Origin: an uncultured Bacteroidales bacterium
Lineage (GTDB): Bacteria > Bacteroidota > Bacteroidia > Bacteroidales > Paludibacteraceae
Assembly: GCA_934692905.1 (NCBI GenBank)
Contig: CAKUUM010000015.1
Span: forward strand, 1-40,501
Length of the DNA stretch: 40,501 bases
Direction of reading: 5' to 3'
Shown here: piece after piece, positions 32,119 to 39,812 of the stretch
Position numbering within the stretch: the stretch's first letter is position 1
Layout of the letters: each line of letters opens with the position of its first letter
The notes under the pieces: generated by a model
Databases searched by the model: none
What the model was told of the DNA's origin: nothing
What the model saw: the letters and a program-made list of their open reading frames with translations, nothing else
Translations under genes and position numbers: made by a program

Positions 32119-32142
32119 GACAACGCGAGACGCGCCGTCCCC
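32119..32142 (+). repeat. GACGACGCGAGACGCGCC-type module, third site
   Basis: This 24-bp segment differs at only one base from the module at the head of the 27043 element, and it resembles the one at 8578. Here it is not followed by the 11-bp array. It lies downstream of the O-methyltransferase stop. Confidence 0.7.
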
Positions 32143-32189
32143 ACCACCAGGTCTGCCCGCTCATGCTGACATGTCGGGCATGGAGAGCG

Positions 32190-32915
32190 TCAAAGTTTGC
32201 GGATGATAGTGAGACCGTCGCGAACAGGGAGGATGACTTGCGAAAAACGGGTGTCGCAGGAGAGTTTGTCGTTGAAAGCACGCAAGCCGAGGGTTTGCTT
32301 GTCGTGGTCGTAGGCGGGGTCGATAATGTGACCATCCCACAAAGTGTTGTCCGCCAATATCCAACCACCTGTACGCACGAGGGGATAGACAAGGTCGAGA
32401 TATGCGCAGTATTCCCGCTTGTCGGCATCGATGAAAACGAGGTCGAATATGTTCGCTTCGCTCACGTGGGTTGCGGAGTGTAAGGTACTCGCTTCGCGAG
32501 TGTGCGGTACTGCGTGTGATGTGTTATTGACTTCGTGTGATGTGTGGTGCAGGGAAGTGAGGTACTCCTTGGCATCGGCGATGACGAGGTCTATCAGAGA
32601 GGACAGGGGAGACAAAGAGAAGTTGTGGCGGATGGTGTCCTCAAGTTCGTCGTTGTGTTCGATAGTGACAAGACGTCCATCGGGCGCGAGTCCCTCTGCC
32701 AAACACAATGCCGAGTAGCCCGTGAAAGTGCCCAGTTCGAGAATGCGGCGGGGACGTATCATGTGACTCAGCATACTCAACAGGCGCCCCTGCACATGCC
32801 CCGACAACATGTGCGGATTCAAAACCTCAAGATTGGTGTGGCGCGTGATTTGACACAACACATCCGACTCGGGTGTCGTGTGCTGCTCAATGTATTCCGT
32901 AAGGTCGGTGTTCAT
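32190..32915 (-). CDS. Class I SAM-dependent O-methyltransferase with internal insertion
   Basis: 241 residues of the caffeoyl-CoA/catechol O-methyltransferase-like family. The SAM site is RRILELGTFTGYSALCLAEGL (about 57-76), with VTIEHNDELED after it. The metal/catalytic region is FDLVFIDADKREYCAYLDLVYP and WILADNTLWDGHI. Members are normally about 215 residues. The extra length here is a His/Ser/Thr-rich insert at about residues 122-155 (HHTSHEVNNTSHAVPHTREA), coded by 32450-32552. In DNA it holds a hairpin ACTCGC-TTC-GCGAGT (32487-32501) and a 12-bp direct repeat CGTGTGATGTGT (32513 and 32534). The insert sits between core strands and could be a tolerated surface loop. The substrate is unknown. 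The gene is alone and divergent from the Lrp gene. Confidence 0.88.
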   Translation of the reverse strand: MNTDLTEYIEQHTTPESDVLCQITRHTNLEVLNPHMLSGHVQGRLLSMLSHMIRPRRILELGTFTGYSALCLAEGLAPDGRLVTIEHNDELEDTIRHNFSLSPLSSLIDLVIADAKEYLTSLHHTSHEVNNTSHAVPHTREASTLHSATHVSEANIFDLVFIDADKREYCAYLDLVYPLVRTGGWILADNTLWDGHIIDPAYDHDKQTLGLRAFNDKLSCDTRFSQVILPVRDGLTIIRKL

Positions 32916-33087
32916 ATTTCGATATATCAGTATTCGTAGTCCGTTATGCCCGTATTCGCGGTATGATGGGGTTCCTGTAGTCGTCCAGTCGGGTCGTATT
33001 CAATAGGATATGTATTTTTTTGACACAAGAAGCGTATTTTTAGAGCACAAAAGTACAGAAAAACTTGCATATACCAAAATAAAGCAG

Positions 33088-33095
33088 TACTTTTG
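33088..33095 (+). promoter_or_regulatory. Bacteroidota -7 box TACTTTTG upstream of the Lrp gene
   Basis: AAATAAAGCAGTACTTTTGTGG matches TAnnTTTG, about 37 nt before the ATG at 33132. Confidence 0.7.
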
Positions 33096-33131
33096 TGGGC
33101 AAAATGATAATTAAACAACAATAATACCATT

Positions 33132-33611
33132 ATGGAAACAACAGAACGAATAGACGAGTTGGACCGCAAAATCCTAAGAGTGATTACCCAGAATGCCCGC
33201 ATACCGTTTAAGGATGTGGCTGAGCAAGTGGGCGTTAGCCGTGCAGCCGTGCATCAGCGGGTACAAAAAATGTTTGACAACGGGGTGATTACGGGTTCGT
33301 GCTATCGCGTAAATCCGAAGATGCTCGGTTACAACCTGTGTGTGTATGTGGGTCTGACCCTTGAGAAAGGCAGTTTGTACAAGTCCGTGAGCGCTGAACT
33401 GGAGAAAATACCGGAGGTCGTTGAGAGTCAGTTTACGCTGGGTGCTTACTCGATGCTCGTGAAACTGTACGCTCACGATGACCAGCACCTGATGGTACTA
33501 CTCAACAACAAGATACAGGAGATTCCAGGCGTGACGAACACCGAGACACTGACCGCGCTCGACCAGCGTATCAGTCGCACGTTGCCTATCGCGCTGGAAG
33601 GCAAAGACTAA
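33132..33611 (+). CDS. Lrp/AsnC family transcriptional regulator
   Basis: 159 residues. The N-terminal winged helix-turn-helix reads IDELDRKILRVITQNARIPFKDVAEQVGVSRAAVHQRVQKM, followed by GVITGSCYRVNPKMLGY, the usual Lrp/AsnC junction. The C-terminal ligand-binding RAM domain covers about residues 70-150 (CVYVGLTLEKGSLYKSV, VVESQFTLGAYSMLVKLYA, LDQRISRTL). Such proteins sense amino acids or related small molecules and form octamers. Targets are not visible; the divergent neighbour is the O-methyltransferase gene and trpS follows 260 bp later. Confidence 0.93.
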   Translation: METTERIDELDRKILRVITQNARIPFKDVAEQVGVSRAAVHQRVQKMFDNGVITGSCYRVNPKMLGYNLCVYVGLTLEKGSLYKSVSAELEKIPEVVESQFTLGAYSMLVKLYAHDDQHLMVLLNNKIQEIPGVTNTETLTALDQRISRTLPIALEGKD

Positions 33612-33788
33612 CCATACGAGAGGGGCTGGAAAGGCTTTCCCAAGGAGTGCGAGAGGCGTACGGAGGGGAGTGCAGGGAGGATTGGCAAGGGGCTGAGAGG
33701 TCTCTGCTGTGGGGTATGGAAAGGCTGTGGATTGTATAAAGTATATTAAAGAACAGGCTTGGCGTGTATGGCTTATGGGTAGCGTATC

Positions 33789-33818
33789 GGTTGCGCATCC
33801 CTTGCGTATCCCTTGCTG
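33789..33818 (-). repeat. 30-bp dispersed repeat, copy 2 (upstream of trpS)
   Basis: On the minus strand this segment matches 12055-12084 at 27 of 30 bases. It lies in the 261-bp Lrp-trpS gap (33612-33872), which otherwise holds only G-rich imperfect repeats (GGGGCTGGAAAGGCT, GGGGTATGGAAAGGCT) and no gene. Confidence 0.75.
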
Positions 33819-33872
33819 TTTGACACGAGTGTGAAAGCATTCGGAATGTATATATAATTTAAGATATAGGAA

Positions 33873-34862
33873 ATGGAAAAGGTAATCAGTGGTATCCGCC
33901 CGACAGGCAACCTGCATCTGGGCAACTATTTCGGGGCTGTGAAGAGTTTCGTGGAAATGCAAGACCAGTACAATTGTATGTTCTTCATCGCGGACTGGCA
34001 CTCCCTGACCACGCACCCGACTCCCGAAAACATACGCAACTCCGCGAAGACGATTCTGTCGGAGTACCTCGCGTGTGGCATCGACCCCAAGAAGGCACCT
34101 ATATATATACAGAGCGATGTGAAGCAGGTGCTGGAGTTGTATCTGTACCTGAATATGAATGCCTATCTGGGTGAATTAGAGCGCGTTACGAGTTTCAAAG
34201 AGAAGGCTCGCACGCAGCCAGACAATGTGAATGCGGGTCTGCTGACCTACCCCACATTGATGGCGGCGGACATTCTGGTGCACCGCGCGGACAAAGTGCC
34301 GGTGGGTAAGGACCAAGAGCAGAACATGGAGATGGCAAGGCTGTTTGCGCGCCGATTCAACCGTATATATAAGGTGGAGTATTTCAAGGAACCGCAGTCG
34401 TTCCACTTCAACCACAAGGCGGTGAAGGTGCCCGGGCTGAACGGCACGGGCAAGATGGGCAAGTCGGAGGGCAACGCGATTTACCTGTGCGACGACGAGA
34501 AGACCATCCGCAAGAAAGTGATGAGTGCCGTTACCGATGCGGGTCCGACCATGCTCAACCAGGAGAAGCCGGAGCCGATACAGAACCTGTTCGCGCTCAT
34601 GGAACTGGTGTCGAGCAAGGACACGTACGACTACTTCAACGACCAGTACAACAATATGACCGTGCGCTACGGCGACCTGAAAAAGCAGTTGGCGGCGGAC
34701 ATCAACAAGTTCTGCGCGCCGATTCGCGAGAAGATATTGCAGTTCCGTAGCGACGAGGCATACCTCTCGCAGGTGGCTGCCGAAGGGGCTGCCGCTGCGC
34801 GTGAGAGCGCGGAAAAGACGCTGGAAGATGTGCGAGAGATAATCGGATTCCGCAGACTATGA
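33873..34862 (+). CDS. trpS: Tryptophanyl-tRNA synthetase
   Basis: 329 residues, normal for bacterial TrpRS, a class I synthetase. The start MEKVISGIRPTGNLHLGNYFG contains the HIGH-type motif (HLGN), and KMGKSEGNAIYL is the KMSKS motif. Other conserved parts are FFIADWHSLTTHP, GLLTYPTLMAADIL and VGKDQEQNMEMARLFARRFN, which forms the Trp pocket. It charges tRNA-Trp with tryptophan. The stop overlaps the next start by 4 bp (ATGA). Confidence 0.97.
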   Translation: MEKVISGIRPTGNLHLGNYFGAVKSFVEMQDQYNCMFFIADWHSLTTHPTPENIRNSAKTILSEYLACGIDPKKAPIYIQSDVKQVLELYLYLNMNAYLGELERVTSFKEKARTQPDNVNAGLLTYPTLMAADILVHRADKVPVGKDQEQNMEMARLFARRFNRIYKVEYFKEPQSFHFNHKAVKVPGLNGTGKMGKSEGNAIYLCDDEKTIRKKVMSAVTDAGPTMLNQEKPEPIQNLFALMELVSSKDTYDYFNDQYNNMTVRYGDLKKQLAADINKFCAPIREKILQFRSDEAYLSQVAAEGAAAARESAEKTLEDVREIIGFRRL

Positions 34863-35125
34863 TTATGGAACGGGGCGTGTGGATAGTGGTATTGGCGTTG
34901 GCAGCAGTGGGTAGCTCGTTGCTGCTGGCGGACAATGATGTCTATGTGGACGACTCGTACTATTGGGTGGGGTTGGAAAGTGAGACAGAGGTTGTGAGCA
35001 GCGAGCCCGTGTATGACCGGCACGCGAAGGAACTGATATTCATTGACGAGCCCGACACGGTGGCACAGCCCGCAAAGCAGCACCCTGATACGGTGCGGAT
35101 GCGGGTGCTACGCAAGCAGTTATGA
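34859..35125 (+). CDS. Small exported or membrane-anchored protein, unknown
   Basis: 88 residues: an N-terminal hydrophobic segment (GVWIVVLALAAVGSSLLLA) that looks like a signal peptide or anchor. An acidic, Tyr-rich stretch (NDVYVDDSYYWVGLESETE) follows, and the end is basic (RMRVLRKQL). The start overlaps the trpS stop by 4 bp; a second ATG 6 nt later (34865) is also possible. Its stop overlaps the next ATG by 4 bp, so it is translationally coupled on both sides. That position argues for a real gene although I do not recognise a family. Confidence 0.7.
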   Translation: MIMERGVWIVVLALAAVGSSLLLADNDVYVDDSYYWVGLESETEVVSSEPVYDRHAKELIFIDEPDTVAQPAKQHPDTVRMRVLRKQL

Positions 35126-36567
35126 GACGCAGACCTATATATATTGCCCTTGCGATGATGGTGGCGGCGACGCTGCAGGCACAGGATGTGCAGCGGTTTT
35201 CGCAACGCGACCTGATGGGTTCGGCACGGTATGTGGGTATGGGCGGTGCGATGACAGCGATAGGCGGAGACCCCACGGCGGCATTGGACAACCCTGCAGG
35301 GCTTGGCCTGTACAGGCGCAAGGAGGTGTCGGTGACTTTCGACAGGATGTGGGACTACACGGCACAAGCTGGGCAAAGGACGCGTGAATACCAGTATCGG
35401 TTCTCCACGCCCGAGGTGGCGGTGGTGTGGTCGTTTGGCAACCCGAACAAACTGAGCGGGGTGATATTCAACAACCTGATGTTCAGCGCAAACCGACTGG
35501 CGAACTTCAACCGCACTATCACGGCAGAGGGCAATAGCAACGGAGGGCTTGCGGCAACGATATGCAAGATGACCAACGGGCTGACGGAGAATGACTTGCA
35601 GGCGGATGATTACACGCTGTCCAACCTGTGGAATAATACCGAAATAGGGTGGTTGAGTATCATGGGCTACAATACCTATCTGATTGACCCTCAGTCGGAT
35701 GGTAGCGACCAATGGGTGTCTGCAGTGCGCTGGAACTACGCTTCGCTGGATGTGAAAGAATCCGGACATGCCGACCAGTATTCTCTTTCGTGGGCAACCA
35801 ATATCGATAACCAGTGGTATGTGGGGGTGGGGCTGAATCTGCCAGCGCTGACCTATACAAAGGATATGACATTGGTGGAAACGGCATACGAAATGTCGAA
35901 TCTAAACAGGGCGCAGGTATATAGCCGAGTATCCGCTTCGGGAGTGGGCTTTGGTGCTACAATAGGTGCTATCTATCGCCCGTGCCAATGGGTGCGCGTG
36001 GGTGCATCGTTCCAAACGCCGACCGTGATGAACATCAGCATGAAGTTGGAAGGTTCGATGAGTTCGGTGATAGATACGCTGAGTGCGCGGGTGCTGACAC
36101 CTGACATAGGCAACTCTATTTCGCAGTGGGTGATGCCGATGCGCGCAAGTGCAGGCGTGGCGGTGCAGGTGATGCAGTATGCGATGCTGTCGTTGCAGTA
36201 CGATTACGCACATTGGAAGACCATGACGGACGTGCATACCTTCCGTGCAGGCGCAGAGGTGAATATCGCTAAAGGCTTGTATATCAATGGCGGATACGTG
36301 ATAGAGCCCATGTTCTCCAAGCACGACCCCATCTCGGAAATGCCCAACAACTCCATTCGTATTGACCCCGATTTTCGTGTGACACGCACTTCGCAATATG
36401 CGTCAGTCGGCATCGGTTACCGCTGGAGTTGGTTTGTGCTCAACGCTGCCTACCAGTATCGCTGGCAGAATATCCACCAGTATGCCACCGAGATGCAGGC
36501 GGAACCATTCGACATCACCGCACGGACACATCGGTTTGTGTTCACGCTGGCATGGCGTTTCAACTAA
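35122..36567 (+). CDS. FadL/TodX-family outer membrane protein
   Basis: 481 residues with a signal peptide MRRRPIYIALAMMVAATLQAQ. The following segment, FSQRDLMGSARYVGMGGAMTA and GGDPTAALDNPAGLGLYRRKE, is the conserved N-terminal hatch region of FadL/OmpP1/TodX-like transporters. Barrel-like strands follow throughout (SVTFDRMWDY, WYVGVGLNLPALTYT, RVGASFQTPTVMNISMK), ending in RFVFTLAWRFN with a terminal aromatic pattern. Such barrels move hydrophobic compounds across the outer membrane; Bacteroidota members are also annotated as hemin receptor-like. The cargo cannot be told. It is the last gene of trpS-small protein-barrel. Confidence 0.85.
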   Translation: MRRRPIYIALAMMVAATLQAQDVQRFSQRDLMGSARYVGMGGAMTAIGGDPTAALDNPAGLGLYRRKEVSVTFDRMWDYTAQAGQRTREYQYRFSTPEVAVVWSFGNPNKLSGVIFNNLMFSANRLANFNRTITAEGNSNGGLAATICKMTNGLTENDLQADDYTLSNLWNNTEIGWLSIMGYNTYLIDPQSDGSDQWVSAVRWNYASLDVKESGHADQYSLSWATNIDNQWYVGVGLNLPALTYTKDMTLVETAYEMSNLNRAQVYSRVSASGVGFGATIGAIYRPCQWVRVGASFQTPTVMNISMKLEGSMSSVIDTLSARVLTPDIGNSISQWVMPMRASAGVAVQVMQYAMLSLQYDYAHWKTMTDVHTFRAGAEVNIAKGLYINGGYVIEPMFSKHDPISEMPNNSIRIDPDFRVTRTSQYASVGIGYRWSWFVLNAAYQYRWQNIHQYATEMQAEPFDITARTHRFVFTLAWRFN

Positions 36568-36580
36568 ACAAGCCAAATAG

Positions 36581-36610
36581 TATATTGTAAATTTGTAAAT
36601 CGTAAATATA
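36581..36610 (-). repeat. ATTTACGATTTACRA dispersed repeat, copy C (inverted)
   Basis: The minus strand reads TATATTTACGATTTACAAAT and continues TTACAATA. It lies 14 bp after the barrel gene stop. The rest of the 36611-36838 gap shows no gene, RNA or clear promoter box. Confidence 0.7.
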
Positions 36611-36838
36611 GTGTTGCATTGCTCAGAGACCGGAAAACTCAACAGTAAATTCAAAACGAGGTAAATGCCTTTCCGATGGCGTGCCAATACTCTACGCCGT
36701 GATTAGCCAAGGCTATAGCGATGAGTCGGTTGGATTACAAAGGGTTGGTACACCTCAAATCCTATTTTTTAGGAGTTTTCTCGCGTAACAGCAATGCAGC
36801 ACTTTTTATTAATTATTAACTATTGCTTATTACATACC

Positions 36839-38215
36839 ATGGAAATCCGTCCTTACATTGCCGCCAATCGCTCCCGTTTCCGCGAGGAGTGGGCGAGTCT
36901 TATCTGTATCCCGTCCGTCAGTTGCCAGCCCGAGCATAAGGCAGATATGCAGCGTTGTGCCGAGCGTTGGCGCGAACTGCTTCTTGCCGCAGGTTGTCAA
37001 AAAGCCGAGGTGATGCCCTCTGACGGCAATCCCTTTGTCTATGCCGAGTACACGCCCGGCAACCTCAACGGCAAGCAGGTCCCGACCGTCCTCGTTTATG
37101 CCCACTATGATGTGATGCCTGTGGAACCGCTCGACCAGTGGCTTTCCAACCCGTGGGAACCCGATATCCGCGATGGTCGTCTCTATGCCCGCGGTGCCGA
37201 CGACGACAAAGGGCAGGCGATGATTCAAGCCAAAGCCTTCGAGTATATGGTGTGCGAAGGGCTTATGCAATGCCGCGTGAAGTTCATCTTCGAAGGCGAA
37301 GAGGAGATTGGAAGTCCTTCTCTCGAGGCGTTCCTCCACAAGCACAAGGAACTCCTCGCATGCGACATTATTCTTGTCAGCGACACCTCGATGATTGGCA
37401 AAGACACCCCCTCCATCACCACGGGTCTGCGCGGACTGGCGTACTGGCAAATCGAGGTGGACGGACCCAACCGCGACCTGCACAGCGGGCATTTCGGCGG
37501 TGCTGTCAAGAACCCTGTCAATGCCCTTTGTGAGATGCTCTCGCAGGTGGTGGACAAGCACGGGCGCATCACCATCCCGCATTTCTACGACGATGTACTG
37601 CCCATTCCCACTGCCGAGCGCGAGATGATAGCGCAAATCCCCTTCTCCGAAGAGGCTTACTGCCGTGCCATTGACGTGGATGCCACCTTTGGCGAAGAGG
37701 GGTACTCCACGCTGGAGCGCAACTCCTGCCGCCCGTCGTTCGACATCTGCGGTATCTGGGGCGGCTACACGGGTGAGGGCAGCAAGACCGTCCTCCCGTC
37801 CAAAGCCTTTGCCAAAGTCAGTTGCCGCCTGGTGGCGAACCAGGACCACGAGCGTATCAGCCAAGCCTTTGCCGACTATATGCAGCAAATTGCCCCTGTG
37901 GGTGTCCGTGTAAAAGTAACGCCTATGCATGGTGGACAGGGCTATGTCTGCCCGATTGATATACCCGCCTACAAGGCTGCCGAGAAAGGCTTTGAGGTCG
38001 CATTCGGCAAACGTCCGCTGGCAGCCCGCCGCGGTGGCAGTATTCCAATCATCTCTTCTTTCGAGCAAATCCTTGGCGTGAAGACTATCCTCATGGGCTT
38101 CGGCTTGGAGCAGAACGCCATCCACTCGCCCAACGAGTCCATGGACCTCGAAACATGGGAGAACGGCATCGTTGCCGTTACGGAGTTTTACCGCAACCTC
38201 CCCGAAATGCTCTGA
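36839..38215 (+). CDS. M20 family zinc dipeptidase
   Basis: 458 residues from Met 36839 (MEIRPYIAANRSRFREEW); the frame upstream adds 15 residues outside the family. Di-zinc ligands and catalytic residues are visible: His89 and Asp91 in VYAHYDVMPVEP, bridging Asp122 in RGADDDKGQ, catalytic Glu154 and ligand Glu155 in FEGEEEIGSPS, Asp in LVSDTSMIG, and a late His in NAIHSPNESM. The lid domain contains PNRDLHSGHFGGAVKNP. This is the M20 dipeptidase/carnosinase-like group (dipeptidase, cytoplasmic). Length is normal. It is likely monocistronic; the substrate spectrum is not visible. Confidence 0.93.
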   Translation: MEIRPYIAANRSRFREEWASLICIPSVSCQPEHKADMQRCAERWRELLLAAGCQKAEVMPSDGNPFVYAEYTPGNLNGKQVPTVLVYAHYDVMPVEPLDQWLSNPWEPDIRDGRLYARGADDDKGQAMIQAKAFEYMVCEGLMQCRVKFIFEGEEEIGSPSLEAFLHKHKELLACDIILVSDTSMIGKDTPSITTGLRGLAYWQIEVDGPNRDLHSGHFGGAVKNPVNALCEMLSQVVDKHGRITIPHFYDDVLPIPTAEREMIAQIPFSEEAYCRAIDVDATFGEEGYSTLERNSCRPSFDICGIWGGYTGEGSKTVLPSKAFAKVSCRLVANQDHERISQAFADYMQQIAPVGVRVKVTPMHGGQGYVCPIDIPAYKAAEKGFEVAFGKRPLAARRGGSIPIISSFEQILGVKTILMGFGLEQNAIHSPNESMDLETWENGIVAVTEFYRNLPEML

Positions 38216-38230
38216 TTTCAAACACCTGTC

Positions 38231-38321
38231 AATCTCCTGCCAACTATAGGAGATTGATAGGTGATTAATAGGTGATTCTCGAGACTTGAGTAGGTGATTA
38301 GTGGGTGATTCCCGAGACCTT
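38231..38321 (+). repeat. 11-bp array, third site, with adjoining inverted repeat
   Basis: Starting with an inverted repeat AATCTCCT...AGGAGATT (38231-38255), the region runs in 11-bp steps. These read TATAGGAGATT, GATAGGTGATT, AATAGGTGATT, CTCGAGACTTG, AGTAGGTGATT, AGTGGGTGATT and CCCGAGACCTT (38245-38321). AGTAGGTGATT differs at one base from AGTATGTGATT, the complement of the unit in the arrays at 8641 and 27137. The rest of the 38216-38414 gap has no gene. Confidence 0.75.
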
Positions 38322-38414
38322 CCCTATACTTTGCCTTGTGGTTGCCCATTCTGAATTAATGGTTAATTACATGGTAATTATATGTTTGTCAATGTCCTGT
38401 TGTAGTTTGTAGTT

Positions 38415-39125
38415 ATGCGTATTATCATCATTGGTCGTGGCAATGTAGCCACTAATTTGGACTACGCTTTCCGTCGTAAGGGTGTGGATTGCACGATGGT
38501 CAGCAGCCGTGAGGGCTTGGATACTATCCCGCAGAACGCCGATGTGTATCTCTATGCGGTTCGCGACGAGGCATTGGAGGCGGTTGCGACGCAGGTGCAT
38601 GTCCCTGAGCGTGCCCTCCATTTGCACACTTCGGGCTCTATGCCGCTCTCTGTCTTCGGGGCGGACAAACCCCACGCCGGTATTTTCTACCCGTTTCAGA
38701 CTTTCAGCAAAGCGCATATCATTGAGGATTTCTCCTTTGTGCCCGTCTTCTTCGAGGCGCGTGGCATTGATGATGTGAGTGCGGTCTATTCGTTGGCGCT
38801 GACTATCACGTCCCATGTCTATGAGGCGGACCAGCACGACCGTGAACGCTTGCACGTAGCGGGTGTCTTTGCCAACAACTTTACAAATCTGATGTACGGC
38901 ATTGCGAATGATATTTTGCGTGACACACATATCCCATTCTCTGCCCTGTTGCCCCTGATTGACGAGACTGCCGCCAAGGTGCATACCCTTTCACCCCATG
39001 ATGCCCAAACGGGTCCCGCCCGCCGTGGCGATGAAAACGTCATGCAGCACCATCTTTCTCTCCTCCCCTCTGCCGAGTTGCGTGAAGTATATCGGCTTTT
39101 GTCCGACCTTATTCGACAATCATAG
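38415..39125 (+). CDS. Rossmann-like and DUF2520 domain protein
   Basis: 236 residues. The N-terminus is a dinucleotide-binding Rossmann fold (MRIIIIGRGNVATNLDYAFRRKG) and DVYLYAVRDEALEAVA follows. A middle part reads HLHTSGSMPLSVFG, FYPFQTFSKAHII. The C-terminal DUF2520 helical domain has HVAGVFANNFTNLMYGIAN, PLIDETAAKVHTLSPHDAQTGPARRGDENVM. The order and the TGPARRGD motif are typical of the DUF2520 family, which resembles ketopantoate/pyrroline-carboxylate reductases. It is presumed to be an NAD(P)-dependent oxidoreductase of unknown substrate. Confidence 0.9.
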   Translation: MRIIIIGRGNVATNLDYAFRRKGVDCTMVSSREGLDTIPQNADVYLYAVRDEALEAVATQVHVPERALHLHTSGSMPLSVFGADKPHAGIFYPFQTFSKAHIIEDFSFVPVFFEARGIDDVSAVYSLALTITSHVYEADQHDRERLHVAGVFANNFTNLMYGIANDILRDTHIPFSALLPLIDETAAKVHTLSPHDAQTGPARRGDENVMQHHLSLLPSAELREVYRLLSDLIRQS

Positions 39126-39182
39126 ATTGCTAATACTTTTTGCTTTTTAACAGATTATTTTGCATATCTGCAAAATAATCGC

Positions 39183-39190
39183 TACCTTTG
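39183..39190 (+). promoter_or_regulatory. Bacteroidota -7 box TACCTTTG for the second structured RNA
   Basis: AATCGCTACCTTTGTGCCGC matches TAnnTTTG; transcription should start near 39197. Confidence 0.7.
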
Positions 39191-39196
39191 TGCCGC

Positions 39197-39467
39197 AAAT
39201 GCTCTGTGGGGCATTGCGCTTATGGAAACAAAGGCGTTTATTGGCGCTTGTTTTGGAACTCTGAAATCCTGCAAAATTTCACATGCCCAAAGCAAGAGTG
39301 CAGTAAACGTCCATTGGTATGTATTATGCATCCCATTGTGTACTTGTATGGTATGGGATTGTTTGTACATATCGGCGTGGACGTTTGTTGCTTATTCTTG
39401 TGTGTAGGGTCTTGCAGGAACCTCAGAGTTGAGAATAGGCAAAGATAAGGCACCACGCTTTGTTTTT
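39197..39467 (+). ncRNA. Structured non-coding RNA (possibly 6S-like), copy 2
   Basis: About 270 nt between a promoter box and a weak terminator-like end (CACCACGCTTTGTTTTT). The 5' hairpin (39227-39252) is shared with copy 1. The closing stem is AACTCTGA (39257-39264) with TCAGAGTT (39423-39430), and TCCTGCAA (39267-39274) with TTGCAGGA (39412-39419). Further in are CAAGA/TCTTG, AAACGTCCA (39305-39313) with TGGACGTTT (39378-39386), and ATCCCAT (39330-39336) with ATGGGAT (39353-39359). A single long irregular hairpin with a closing stem, a bubble and an apical stem is the topology of 6S RNA, which traps RNA polymerase. Both closing-stem helices differ in sequence from copy 1 but keep pairing. 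6S identity is inference. Confidence 0.75.
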
Positions 39468-39515
39468 ATCATGGGTCAGTGAGGTGCCGCCGACCCGAAC
39501 AAAATCTAATAAGTT

Positions 39516-39791
39516 ATGGATAACTTAAAACAAAAGGTTGAGAGCATCATTCTCTCTGTTGGTCACGGGCAGACATTTGATGCGCACATGGTTATTGACT
39601 CCATTTTGAGACAAGACACTGAGTTGTATTTGCAGTACTACAATGGGCAGAAGAAAGTAAGCACATTCCATTCTCAGATTAGTAAGGTGATTAAGTCCTT
39701 TGAGGGCACCCTTATTGAGCGAGCAGGCAAAAATGTGTCTGAAAACATTCACCACAAGTACACACCTTGTACCTGTTGGCGCAGGAAATAA
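39516..39791 (+). CDS. Small protein, unknown
   Basis: 91 residues beginning MDNLKQKVESIILSVGHGQT, with FDAHMVIDSILRQDTELYLQ and VSTFHSQISKVIKSFEGTLI; it ends KYTPCTCWRRK. The pattern of alternating charged and hydrophobic residues suggests a small helical, soluble protein, perhaps nucleic-acid binding. I do not recognise the family. It starts 49 bp after the 3' end of the second structured RNA and 21 bp before the leucine-rich repeat gene, in the same direction. It could be read through from the RNA promoter. Confidence 0.55.
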   Translation: MDNLKQKVESIILSVGHGQTFDAHMVIDSILRQDTELYLQYYNGQKKVSTFHSQISKVIKSFEGTLIERAGKNVSENIHHKYTPCTCWRRK

Positions 39792-39812
39792 CCGTCTAAG
39801 TAAAACAACATT

